This document shows, one piece after another, positions 47,961 to 56,079 of a DNA stretch of 64,000 nt. The notes under the pieces were generated by a model that saw nothing but the letters and a program-made list of their open reading frames with translations, did no database searches and was not told the DNA's origin. Location: assembly GCA_021443545.1 (NCBI GenBank), contig JABUTU010000012.1, positions 1-64,000 on the forward strand. Reading direction: 5' to 3'. Position numbers and translations under genes: made by a program. The stretch is from Marinilabiliaceae bacterium (GTDB lineage: Bacteria; Bacteroidota; Bacteroidia; Bacteroidales; Marinilabiliaceae). Positions within the stretch are counted from its first letter, which is position 1. Each line of letters opens with the position of its first letter.

Positions 47961-49013
47961 TTATTGGTTCCTGTTTAAATAAGCCACTAATTCCAATGCT
48001 ATCTGCTCATGTTCCTGACAATCTGGATGGTCGCCCCCTCCATTTTTCCACTGACGGGTGAAAAAATAGTGTTCGGTTCCCTCTGTTGCAGACTCCACCG
48101 ATAGTATCATCTTCATCAACCAGCTACGCAAAGTATCGTCCGCCATAGGGGATGTCAACATCACAATGCGCGACTCAGGGTTTTTCTCTCTAACCATTCC
48201 TATGAAATCGACATAGGCACTACAGAAAGCTGTTGAATCCTGAATACCATCGTTCTGACCGAGACATATACATATTGTCTGTGGCTTGATTGCGAAGTTA
48301 TAATCTATATCGTTATCTCGCAAATCTATTTTATCATAAACCATCGGCATACATATATCCATATCACAGCAAGAGCGAATCAGTCCAATACCAGAGACTG
48401 ATGTCAGCATCCATTTAGCATTCATCATTCGAGCAGCGCGAGGGCCATAGGCGAAGTATGCTCTATGGCGGTCGCCCCAGTTTCCTGTTCCGTAGGGAAC
48501 CTCATCACAATAGGCCTCGGCGCCACAAGTGATTGAGTTTCCGATAAACTCTATAAGTGGTGCTTCAATATCTGTCGGAGACCAGGCCTGAAGGTTGCGT
48601 GTCGTAACCTCTGCCAGCTGCGTGTATCCATGAGACGACTCGGTGTCGCGGCACACAAGTAGAGTATGGCGATTACGAGACGTGTCAATCAATGAATCCA
48701 AAGAAATCGTATTTATGGCTGAATCGACTTTAATCCTTGATTCTTTATCATCCAGAACCAATTCAAGATAGTTAAAACTACCTGAGTACAGAATTTCATT
48801 TATAATCATCAGAGTACACTCATTTCCCTCGAAGGCAAAAGAAAAATAGGCACCTGACGCCCATTGTCTCACGCCAAGCGAATCAGATGTATACTCTCCA
48901 CGTCCGACATATTCTATATTGCAATCGCCACCTGAATAAGATTGCAATTTTGCTGGTTTACTACATGCTACTATGATGAGAACCGTGAGGAATGATAAAA
49001 AGAATATTTTCAT
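47961..49013 (-). CDS. CE2-type acetylesterase lipoprotein (mannan deacetylase)
   Basis: The 350-residue lipoprotein has a lipobox VAC (Cys17). It has the carbohydrate esterase 2 layout: an N-terminal jelly-roll (about 25-140), then an SGNH hydrolase domain with catalytic Ser160 (GNSITCG), LGQND near 255, and a C-terminal DxxH region (GGDHPDCQEH). CE2 enzymes remove acetyl groups from mannan or xylan. Its gene overlaps the epimerase stop by four bases (49010-49013). It would clear acetyl groups that block the GH26 mannanase. Confidence 0.88.
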   Translation of the reverse strand: MKIFFLSFLTVLIIVACSKPAKLQSYSGGDCNIEYVGRGEYTSDSLGVRQWASGAYFSFAFEGNECTLMIINEILYSGSFNYLELVLDDKESRIKVDSAINTISLDSLIDTSRNRHTLLVCRDTESSHGYTQLAEVTTRNLQAWSPTDIEAPLIEFIGNSITCGAEAYCDEVPYGTGNWGDRHRAYFAYGPRAARMMNAKWMLTSVSGIGLIRSCCDMDICMPMVYDKIDLRDNDIDYNFAIKPQTICICLGQNDGIQDSTAFCSAYVDFIGMVREKNPESRIVMLTSPMADDTLRSWLMKMILSVESATEGTEHYFFTRQWKNGGGDHPDCQEHEQIALELVAYLNRNQ

Positions 49014-50197
49014 TGCATCATTTTAATTCTATGTATCACCTCAAGCATTGCCCTTGAGTTGTGGTATGGGCACTTCCAGAATCCAGCAAGGCAATCATCA
49101 TACTTGTCCACACCATCTTTATCTACTCGCCATATCCACTCACCTTTAGCCCTTGGAGCAGATATATGAGCCTTAATGAAATTCCATACTTTCAGCATTA
49201 TGCCATAGTACTTAGCGTCGCCTGTCAAACGCCACGTATCAGCCAATCCGCACATCGCCTCTGCCTGTGGCCACCAATGTTTATCCGTGTCGAGATGGCC
49301 GTTTACCTTTTCATAAAAAATTGCGTTTCCGCCATCTAACCCCTCCTCGAGTGTAACATCTACGAGTCGTTTACAGAGAGGCTTTAATCTGTTCATCCAC
49401 TGCTCATCTTCAATCACCTCAGCAGCCTCATACAAGAGCCATGCTCCCTCAATGTCGTGACCATACGAATCGATTTCCGACTTTACTTTCCAGTCCATCT
49501 CAAAGAACAGATTAAAATGACCCGTTTTGGGGTCGATTATCTTTGAAGCGAAGATGTCAAGCAAATGATTGATTGACATCTTCAGCTTCTCAGATGGTTG
49601 AACTTTGTATAGATTGACGTATGGCTCAATGATATGAAGATGAGTATTCATCGTTTTTGGCGTATTCTCCTCCTTTTCGGAGAGGCGCAGATCAGCAATA
49701 TCAGTCCAATCGGCAGCTCTTGCCTCTATATAGCCTCCCTCCTTGGTATCGAGGAAATGTTTCTCAAGGAGTTCATAAGTCTCAACAGCCAGACTGAGAG
49801 CCTTCTGACTTCCCGTTGCACGATAATACTCTGATAATCCGTAGATTATAAAACCCTCTGCATAAGCTTGTTTTTTGGTATCAAGAGGGGTTCCATCAGG
49901 GTTCACCGACCAATAGAAGCCACCATTTTTATTATCATACAGATAATTAATTATGAAATTGAAAACCCTGTCAGCAGCTTCTCTATAAACAGGTTTATGA
50001 AATGCTAAGTAACCTGACGAGAACGACCATAGCATTCGGCCATTGAGGATAGCTCCTTTGGGTGCATTCCGGACTATATTGTTATGAGAATCGCGTTCTC
50101 CGTAGAACCCACCATTTTCATCATCATGCATATAGTCAATCCAATAATGGAGAATGCTGGAATGCTCCTGCTCCAGCTCCGATATGATGCTATTCAT
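49010..50197 (-). CDS. Mannobiose 2-epimerase
   Basis: The 395-residue (alpha/alpha)6-barrel enzyme belongs to the N-acylglucosamine/cellobiose 2-epimerase family. It converts beta-1,4-mannobiose to mannosyl-glucose. Catalytic and substrate His residues appear in NTHLHIIEPY (near 187-196), SYGHDIEGAWL and DKHWWPQAEAM. I use the ATG at 50197, which overlaps the GH26 stop by one base (TAATG); fourteen further upstream codons are not needed. The mannan context makes mannobiose, not cellobiose, the likely substrate. Confidence 0.92.
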   Translation of the reverse strand: MNSIISELEQEHSSILHYWIDYMHDDENGGFYGERDSHNNIVRNAPKGAILNGRMLWSFSSGYLAFHKPVYREAADRVFNFIINYLYDNKNGGFYWSVNPDGTPLDTKKQAYAEGFIIYGLSEYYRATGSQKALSLAVETYELLEKHFLDTKEGGYIEARAADWTDIADLRLSEKEENTPKTMNTHLHIIEPYVNLYKVQPSEKLKMSINHLLDIFASKIIDPKTGHFNLFFEMDWKVKSEIDSYGHDIEGAWLLYEAAEVIEDEQWMNRLKPLCKRLVDVTLEEGLDGGNAIFYEKVNGHLDTDKHWWPQAEAMCGLADTWRLTGDAKYYGIMLKVWNFIKAHISAPRAKGEWIWRVDKDGVDKYDDCLAGFWKCPYHNSRAMLEVIHRIKMMQ

Positions 50198-51216
50198 TAT
50201 TCTTTGTTTGTTATAAATTCTTCCAATGTAATGGTCCATTCCGAGTCGTATAGTGCTTTACGTGCTGACCAGTCGTTAGCAGTCTCAATAAATTCGCTCC
50301 AACACATAAACCAGCTCCAGTTCTTCTGTTTTTTGAGCAACTCTTCGGTTGGCAATTTTCCACACTCTCCTATTGCTATAATTTTTCCTTTAGCAAGATC
50401 CGACAATAGTTCGTAGTCCTTATCCTGATAATTCTGGTTATAGACGTCAGTTGCAAGAATATCAACTATGTCGTATCCAGGGAAATACTCATCATAGCAC
50501 TTTACATTTTGGCTGTTTACCTCGTTAGCATTAAAGACCCACAGGAGATTGTTGAGACCATGGTATTTAGTAAGGCGGTCATAGAGCATTCTGTATAGAG
50601 CTTGATAACCATCTTTTCCAGGTCGTTCGCCCCACCAAAACCAATTGCCGTTCATCTCGTGATAGGGTCGCCAGATAACTGGGATATTCTCATCTTGAAG
50701 TTGACGAAGAAAGAAAGCTATGACATCGACTTGAGATTTCCATCTTCTATTCAGCTCCGTTCCATCTGTTATTAGCTCCTTCCATTGTTGATCTGTCAGC
50801 TTACTCTGAATGCCATAATCGCCCTTCCATGTTGTGAAATTTCCATCGACCGTTGGAGGCACAGCATGCCACATCAGAGTAATGATAGCACCCTTCTTAT
50901 GCCACTTGATTGCATTATCAATGACACGCTGCCGGAAATTAATACCATCAAGAGAGTTGGGTTTTGAGTATCCGAAATCTTGTCCGAAGACCACAGGATG
51001 GCTTCCTTCGGTCAGGTTCTCGACACGTTCCATATATATATCAGAATAGAGAGGATAGGAGTGTTGACCTGTCAGACAGCACTTACCCCTTAGCTCATAA
51101 AGCTTAGCAAGTAGAGCTTTCGCTTCAAGCGTAGCATTCGGGTTCATCGGTAAGAATTGCGCCATAGAGAGTGATGAGACTGCAAAGGCAATAATTGTTG
51201 AAAATATAATCTTCAT
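50197..51216 (-). CDS. GH26 endo/exo-beta-1,4-mannanase, exported
   Basis: The 339-residue glycoside hydrolase family 26 enzyme has a signal peptide (MKIIFSTIIAFAVSSLSMAQ) and the catalytic residues in place: acid/base Glu187 (RPYHEMNG) and nucleophile Glu284 (IAIGECGK). Members release mannobiose from beta-mannan. It has no extra carbohydrate-binding domain. It starts 5 bp after the GH130 gene and overlaps the epimerase start. Confidence 0.94.
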   Translation of the reverse strand: MKIIFSTIIAFAVSSLSMAQFLPMNPNATLEAKALLAKLYELRGKCCLTGQHSYPLYSDIYMERVENLTEGSHPVVFGQDFGYSKPNSLDGINFRQRVIDNAIKWHKKGAIITLMWHAVPPTVDGNFTTWKGDYGIQSKLTDQQWKELITDGTELNRRWKSQVDVIAFFLRQLQDENIPVIWRPYHEMNGNWFWWGERPGKDGYQALYRMLYDRLTKYHGLNNLLWVFNANEVNSQNVKCYDEYFPGYDIVDILATDVYNQNYQDKDYELLSDLAKGKIIAIGECGKLPTEELLKKQKNWSWFMCWSEFIETANDWSARKALYDSEWTITLEEFITNKE

Positions 51217-51221
51217 ATCCC

Positions 51222-52403
51222 TTAATTAACTGAAAGGTTATTATCTATCAATTTATTTATTCTGCTGACACTCTCGAATGAATAGAGGCCATCCTGAGGA
51301 GTATTCATACAATAGTCAACAAGTTGATTGATTGTAGATGTTGCTACGTGCATACGTGTATCGCTTGAGGCATAGTAAATAAACACTCTACCATCCTCAT
51401 CAGCTATCCAGCCATTTGAAAATACTACATTTGAGACATCACCCACACGTTCGGCACCATAAGGCGCAATAAAATGACCCGCTGGTTTATGGGTAACTAT
51501 CCATGGCTTTTCAAGGTCAGACATAAACATATAGAGAACATACCTTAGGCCAGCTGCAGTGTTTCGGACACCATGAGCGAGGTTGAGCCATCCATGACTG
51601 GTCCTTATTGGTGCAGGACCTTGTCCGTTCTTAACCTCATATACCGTGTGATAAGTCTTAGCATCTATTATCAACTCATCCATAACCTCGGCATGGCATA
51701 TATCATCGCATAATCCCCAGCCTATCCCTCCTCCAGAGCCAGTATCGATGAAGCCGTCCTGGGGTCTGGTGTAGAATGCATATTTCCCATCAATAAAATG
51801 AGGAAAGAGAACCACGTTGCGTTGTTGACCTGCATGAGAGATGAGGTCTGGCAAGCGTTCCCATGTCTTGAGGTCTTTTGTTCTTGCAATTCCTGCTGCA
51901 GCCACAGCCATGCTGGTATCCCCTTTGGGAGCATTGGGGTCTTTTCGTTCTGAACAGAATACACCATATATCCAGCCGTCGTCATGCTTAGTCAGACGCA
52001 TATCATAGACATTTGTATCGGGATTTCCTGGCACCTGAGGCATTTCGATTGGACGTTCCCAAAAACGAAAATTATCGACTCCATTCGGACTTTCCGCAAC
52101 GGCAAAAAACGACTTTCTATCGACCCCCTCTGTACGAACTACAAGAATATACTTATCTCCAAGTTTCATTGCGCCCGAGTTCAACGTAGCATTGAATGAT
52201 ATACGTTCCATAAAGAACGGGTTCGTCACTGGATTGAAATCATAGCGCCATGTCAATGGGATATGTTCACGAGTGATAACAGGATTTTCCCATTTGTTGT
52301 AGATACCATTCACAGAGAAGAGCATCTCATTATTCTTTTGCAACAACTCTCTGTGTTGCTGTTCAATTTGTTTCCTTCTCTGCGAGAAGATTGTATTATC
52401 CAT
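51222..52403 (-). CDS. GH130 beta-mannosylglucose phosphorylase
   Basis: The 393-residue five-bladed propeller enzyme is a GH130 phosphorylase, subfamily 1 by its long form and the motifs FNPVTNPFFMERISFNATLNSGAM (about 58-81), NVYDMRL and PAGHFIAPYGAERVGDVSNVVF. It cleaves 4-O-beta-mannosyl-glucose with phosphate to mannose-1-phosphate and glucose in the cytoplasm. I start it at the ATG at 52403; the codons above it fall inside a terminator-like hairpin. It is the first gene of the mannan operon. Confidence 0.93.
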   Translation of the reverse strand: MDNTIFSQRRKQIEQQHRELLQKNNEMLFSVNGIYNKWENPVITREHIPLTWRYDFNPVTNPFFMERISFNATLNSGAMKLGDKYILVVRTEGVDRKSFFAVAESPNGVDNFRFWERPIEMPQVPGNPDTNVYDMRLTKHDDGWIYGVFCSERKDPNAPKGDTSMAVAAAGIARTKDLKTWERLPDLISHAGQQRNVVLFPHFIDGKYAFYTRPQDGFIDTGSGGGIGWGLCDDICHAEVMDELIIDAKTYHTVYEVKNGQGPAPIRTSHGWLNLAHGVRNTAAGLRYVLYMFMSDLEKPWIVTHKPAGHFIAPYGAERVGDVSNVVFSNGWIADEDGRVFIYYASSDTRMHVATSTINQLVDYCMNTPQDGLYSFESVSRINKLIDNNLSVN

Positions 52404-52439
52404 AAAAAAGCCTTGTTTGTTTGAATAACTAAACAAGGC
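52404..52439 (-). terminator. Hairpin with six Ts directly before the GH130 start codon
   Basis: The arms 52431-52439 and 52410-52418 (GCCTTGTTT/AAACAAGGC) pair perfectly around a 12-base loop. On the minus strand TTTTTT and then the GH130 ATG follow. It can end greA-HIT transcripts. Its upstream arm begins at the last base of the mannan operon -7 box. Confidence 0.82.
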
Positions 52440-52467
52440 AAATTTAAATATTGTAGGCGATAGCCAA
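52439..52467 (-). promoter_or_regulatory. Promoter of the mannan operon, overlapping a terminator arm
   Basis: On the minus strand TTG (52467-52465) is followed after 18 bases by TAAATTTG (52446-52439). Transcription would start near 52431-52435, giving a leader of about 30 bases that lacks most of the upstream hairpin arm. Confidence 0.6.
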
Positions 52468-52498
52468 CTAATACTATTTTATCAAAAAGATATACTTT

Positions 52499-52900
52499 TT
52501 ACTCTTGATTAAATGCTGTAGCAATTCTCTTAGCAATCTCAGTCATTTGTTCGGGGGAGAATTTAGCTCTTTCGTTTTTAAAATTCATCTGACCCTCATT
52601 TTGGAGAGGGACAAGATGTATATGAGCATGAGGCACGTCGAATCCGAGGATAGCGCTACCAACTCTCTGACAAGGTATGGCCATTTTTTGAGCTATAGCT
52701 ACCCTACGGGCGAAGTCAGTCCACTCCTTGAAATCCTCCTGAGGCATATCAAAGGCATAATCGACCTCTTTTTTGGGGACAACGAGAGTATGACCCTCGG
52801 CAAGTGGATTAATATCTAAGAATGCATAGTGCTTATCATCTTCAGCGACCTTATATGAAGGAATCTCACCAGCAATAATCTTACTAAAAATCGATGCCAT
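52499..52900 (-). CDS. HIT-family nucleotide hydrolase
   Basis: The 133-residue histidine-triad protein carries HAHIHLVPL (about 90-98), the HxHxHxx catalytic motif that hydrolyses nucleoside phosphoramidates or dinucleotides. Length and layout match Hint-type proteins. It lies 7 bp after greA and is co-transcribed with it, ending at the hairpin before the mannan operon. Confidence 0.93.
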   Translation of the reverse strand: MASIFSKIIAGEIPSYKVAEDDKHYAFLDINPLAEGHTLVVPKKEVDYAFDMPQEDFKEWTDFARRVAIAQKMAIPCQRVGSAILGFDVPHAHIHLVPLQNEGQMNFKNERAKFSPEQMTEIAKRIATAFNQE

Positions 52901-52907
52901 AATGATA

Positions 52908-53384
52908 TTATGAGAGAGTTATATCTACTATTTCAAAAGTCATGATACCCGATGGAACCTTAACATCTGCTGTATCTCCCACCTTTTTGCCAAGTAAGCC
53001 CTGGGCAATAGGAGTATTAACAGAAATCTTACCCAACTTAAGGTTAGCTTCCGACTCGGGCACAATAGAGTAAGTCATCTGTGCCTTAGTCTTGGTATTG
53101 CGTATAGTGACTTTAGTAAGAATCTGAACTTGTGTTGTATCAATCTTTGATTCATCGAGAATACGAGTATTCGCCAATGTCAATTTAAGTTGAGCAATCT
53201 TTGATTCAAGGTGACTCTGAGCCTCCTTTGCAGCATCATACTCAGCGTTCTCTGATAGGTCACCTTTGTCGCGAGCTTCTGCTATCTGCTGAATCACCTT
53301 AGGACGTTCTACTCCCTCCAAACGTGCTATTTCATCTTTAAGGGCCTTGAGACCCTCTGCTGTAACGTAGTTAATTCCTGCCAT
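52908..53384 (-). CDS. greA: Transcription elongation factor GreA
   Basis: The 158-residue factor binds RNA polymerase and stimulates cleavage of backtracked RNA. The N-terminal coiled coil (about 8-75) carries the acidic tip RDKGDLSENAEYDAAKEAQ (near 38-56), and the C-terminal FKBP-like domain ends with PIAQGLLGKKVGD. It is complete. A TAnnTTTG site lies about 83 bp upstream. Confidence 0.96.
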   Translation of the reverse strand: MAGINYVTAEGLKALKDEIARLEGVERPKVIQQIAEARDKGDLSENAEYDAAKEAQSHLESKIAQLKLTLANTRILDESKIDTTQVQILTKVTIRNTKTKAQMTYSIVPESEANLKLGKISVNTPIAQGLLGKKVGDTADVKVPSGIMTFEIVDITLS

Positions 53385-53466
53385 GGTAATATAATTGTAA
53401 TAACGAAAAAAAAGAAGAATCCTGAAAATTGGCTTCCAGGACCCCTTAGTTTTTAATGTCTATCTG

Positions 53467-53474
53467 CAAAGGTA
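53467..53474 (-). promoter_or_regulatory. Possible -7 box for greA
   Basis: The minus strand reads TACCTTTG, a full TAnnTTTG match, 83 bases before the start. A matching -33 element at the usual spacing is not clear. Confidence 0.4.
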
Positions 53475-53504
53475 GTCTTTTTTTTTATTCAAAGAAAAAA
53501 AAAG

Positions 53505-53540
53505 AGGATTTTCTCACATTGACCTGGACAAATGTGAGAA
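53505..53540 (-). terminator. Terminator of the rimM-to-ketosynthase run
   Basis: TTCTCACATT (53511-53520) pairs with AATGTGAGAA (53531-53540). On the minus strand AATCCTCTTTTTTTTT follows. It lies three bases after the ketosynthase stop at 53544. Confidence 0.8.
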
Positions 53541-53543
53541 ATA

Positions 53544-55199
53544 TTACGTTTCTACACTCTCTATCAATGAGATACAACACTCATAGTCCTCGATAAAACC
53601 AACTATTGCACGTCTGCATCCTGTTGTACGCATAATCATCTTGGCATACTCTTCTGCCTTTGAGATATCAGAATGATACTTATCAGCCGACATAAGCATG
53701 GTTGTTTCACCTTGTATATGCCTGCGTATACATATTTCACCGAGTACAATATTGGGTAAGGTATAAACGAAAATTGCTGGGCTTCCTGCACCATTTTGCT
53801 CGAATGACTTTTGGTGTTTTAAATCAGAGGTAACGCAGCCATTATAGCTCATCAGAACCATGCAATAGTCAGTAGGATTAGCCGCTATAAGATGATCAAA
53901 CTCACTTAGGAGGTACTCAGATGCTATGAACCCCATTTTACATAGTCTATCCATCTTGAGGAATCGAGGATGGTCAATTGCAAGGGCATTATAAGCATTT
54001 CTCAGCAATAAGGGAGTGTCATCAGCTGTCATTATGATTTCATCATCTCTTCGAATGGTATTATTCCTGACCGAAATAGTTCGCAGAGTTTTAGTTGTGA
54101 TATCTGCACATACGATATGGGCATTATCACCTTTCCCCAAAACTAACGAAGCGTTTGACCCTCCAAAGCCAGATGCCACTTTCAGAAGGAAATTAGACCT
54201 CTCAATACTTCTGTTTTCCTTTGATATATTAACTCTGACGGGAGTGCCCAATTCCGAAAGCGTGACAACACCTAAGACGAGACCCTTCCGTAGTTGTTCA
54301 CAACATAGAGATATTTCTACTACGCCGCATGCACCTAACGTATGACCAAGAAATGGTTTGAAACTATTAAGGGGGATGTTCTGAGCATTACACAATCCCA
54401 TAGCCTTCGACTCCATCTCGTCGTTATATAGAGTTGCAGTCCCATGGACATTCAGCATATCAATATCTTCAATAGATAACTGAGCCTGACGAAGCGACTC
54501 ATTCATAGTCCATGCGAGTGGTGCACCGGTTCGTGATGGTGCACTAATATGATTTGCATCATTCGACATCGCACCTCCATATATCGATATACCAGAAGAA
54601 TACGTTTTATTGTTTGTCAATACAATGATTCCCACAGCCTCTCCGAGAGTTAAGCCATCTCTATCCTTATCAAAAGGGCGACATAGCTGACGGCTTACTG
54701 TTTTGAAACTCTCAAAACCTGAGCTGACAAAACTGCTGACTTCATCAGCACCTATAACCACAACATTGTCATACTTACCGCTTGAGATCAGGCGATCTGC
54801 CATAACTGTTGCTGTTACACCCGAAATACATGCTGTTGATACAATCCAGACATCGTTCATCTGAACATCAACGAATTTTGCAATATTTTGAGCAAACTGC
54901 GACAAAGGCTGTGCTACATCTGCATCAACATTTCCCTTTGTAGTAGATAATACAATCCCCCAGCGGCCAGGGATATCCAATGAGACACCATTAAGAGCCT
55001 CCTTGACGAGAGCTTCGAGGCGCGTCATACCCACGGGAGTATCCTCTATTGCATATCTTATGCGATAAGCTGGAACCTCATCTGTTATTCCAGGAACACT
55101 ACAAGGTGAGGCTAAAGACTTCGCCTCAGTCATAAGAGAGAAGACCTCCACAGTTCCTTGACCTGAGGCTGTAAGTATATTTGTTGATGCTATATACAT
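53544..55199 (-). CDS. Beta-ketoacyl-ACP synthase fused to a half-ketosynthase-like domain
   Basis: The 551-residue protein is a KAS I/II-type ketosynthase up to about residue 360, with the catalytic triad Cys124 (STACISG), His252 (VHGTAT) and His286 (GHTLGACG). Residues about 365-551 look like the N-terminal half of another ketosynthase (RLCKMGFIASEYLL, then SPAIFVYTLPNIVLGEICIRRHI) but lack any catalytic Cys or His. The gene follows the thioesterase and dehydratase-like genes, as in aryl-polyene and flexirubin clusters. It ends the run at a terminator. Confidence 0.85.
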   Translation of the reverse strand: MYIASTNILTASGQGTVEVFSLMTEAKSLASPCSVPGITDEVPAYRIRYAIEDTPVGMTRLEALVKEALNGVSLDIPGRWGIVLSTTKGNVDADVAQPLSQFAQNIAKFVDVQMNDVWIVSTACISGVTATVMADRLISSGKYDNVVVIGADEVSSFVSSGFESFKTVSRQLCRPFDKDRDGLTLGEAVGIIVLTNNKTYSSGISIYGGAMSNDANHISAPSRTGAPLAWTMNESLRQAQLSIEDIDMLNVHGTATLYNDEMESKAMGLCNAQNIPLNSFKPFLGHTLGACGVVEISLCCEQLRKGLVLGVVTLSELGTPVRVNISKENRSIERSNFLLKVASGFGGSNASLVLGKGDNAHIVCADITTKTLRTISVRNNTIRRDDEIIMTADDTPLLLRNAYNALAIDHPRFLKMDRLCKMGFIASEYLLSEFDHLIAANPTDYCMVLMSYNGCVTSDLKHQKSFEQNGAGSPAIFVYTLPNIVLGEICIRRHIQGETTMLMSADKYHSDISKAEEYAKMIMRTTGCRRAIVGFIEDYECCISLIESVET

Positions 55200-55652
55200 T
55201 TATAGTGATAGTGTTGAAGGAAGCCATCTTTTCTTCCATTCTTCGAAAAATTCCGGACAGGTATACTGCATTTCACCCTGCGGGCTTACGAAGACCTGTG
55301 TTGTTGTTGCTATCGCCATCACCTCCATATCAGAGGATCTGTAGATAACATATTCGAATGTTAGTTTTGCCCCTGGCTGATAGATATAGCGAGTCTCTAC
55401 GATACCCTTTTCACCTGCCTTGAGACTTTGTTTGTATTCAATCTGCATATTGACAACCGGTGCTACATAACCCATACGCAGATAGTCATCATACCCTATT
55501 CCAGCATAGTTCGCTCCAAACTTCTCGCGACCATCTTCCAGATATATTACATAAGAACCATGCCATACGACCTTCATCATATCGACTTCCGAAAAGCGAA
55601 CTATAAACTCGTGACGAAAAGAGAGCGTGGGCTCATGAAGTTTCAGTTTCAT
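55200..55652 (-). CDS. YbgC-type acyl thioesterase
   Basis: The 150-residue hot-dog thioesterase has FSEVDMMKVVWHGSYVIYLEDGREKFG (about 18-44), the 4HBT pattern with Asp and His. I use the ATG at 55652, which overlaps the dehydratase stop by four bases (ATGA); an upstream start eight codons earlier is possible. The context is a fatty-acyl or polyene pathway. It ends directly before the ketosynthase gene. Confidence 0.85.
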   Translation of the reverse strand: MKLKLHEPTLSFRHEFIVRFSEVDMMKVVWHGSYVIYLEDGREKFGANYAGIGYDDYLRMGYVAPVVNMQIEYKQSLKAGEKGIVETRYIYQPGAKLTFEYVIYRSSDMEVMAIATTTQVFVSPQGEMQYTCPEFFEEWKKRWLPSTLSL

Positions 55653-56065
55653 ACTATAGCCACCTTTATTTTGCATTGAGCGATGACCTCGCTACCACTG
55701 TTAACAACAACGATTGCCTGCGTGACAGCACCCATACGTAATTCGAAATGCACGTCTGTGTAGAGTTCCTCTCCTACCAAAGGCAAACGCTTTATTTCCA
55801 ATTTATTAACAGACCCTATAAAGCCCAGTGGCACGGGTTCACCGCGGCTGACACTCTCGTAACCGAGATGCATAGCACACGATTGGGCTATATGCTCTAT
55901 GATTCCAGAATCCTGAAATTTTCCATTTTGTACGAATAGGTTCTCGTCTGTTACAAGAAGCCCGGAGGCAGATGTTTCTGAATCCTGCAATCCGTGAAAC
56001 CTGTCAATCATAACGATTGGCATACGTTGAGGGATGTAGTTAAGTATTTCCTTTCCTTCTATCAT
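55649..56065 (-). CDS. 3-hydroxyacyl-ACP dehydratase-like protein (FabZ/ApeI-type hot dog)
   Basis: The 138-residue protein has the FabZ-like hot-dog core: PQRMPIVMIDRF (13-24) and IIEHIAQSCAMHLGY (about 55-69). The Glu of the active-site helix is present, but the His that normally follows Pro in the first motif is Gln (PQR instead of PHR). Relatives in Bacteroidota polyene clusters share this form as far as I recall. It lies 14 bp after the acyltransferase gene and overlaps the thioesterase gene. Confidence 0.78.
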   Translation of the reverse strand: MIEGKEILNYIPQRMPIVMIDRFHGLQDSETSASGLLVTDENLFVQNGKFQDSGIIEHIAQSCAMHLGYESVSRGEPVPLGFIGSVNKLEIKRLPLVGEELYTDVHFELRMGAVTQAIVVVNSGSEVIAQCKIKVAIV

Positions 56066-56079
56066 CTATATCAGTTATT

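Noticed and set aside
46567..52403. Classical polysaccharide utilisation locus
   Set aside because: No SusC/SusD pair or hybrid regulator is present in or near the five genes.
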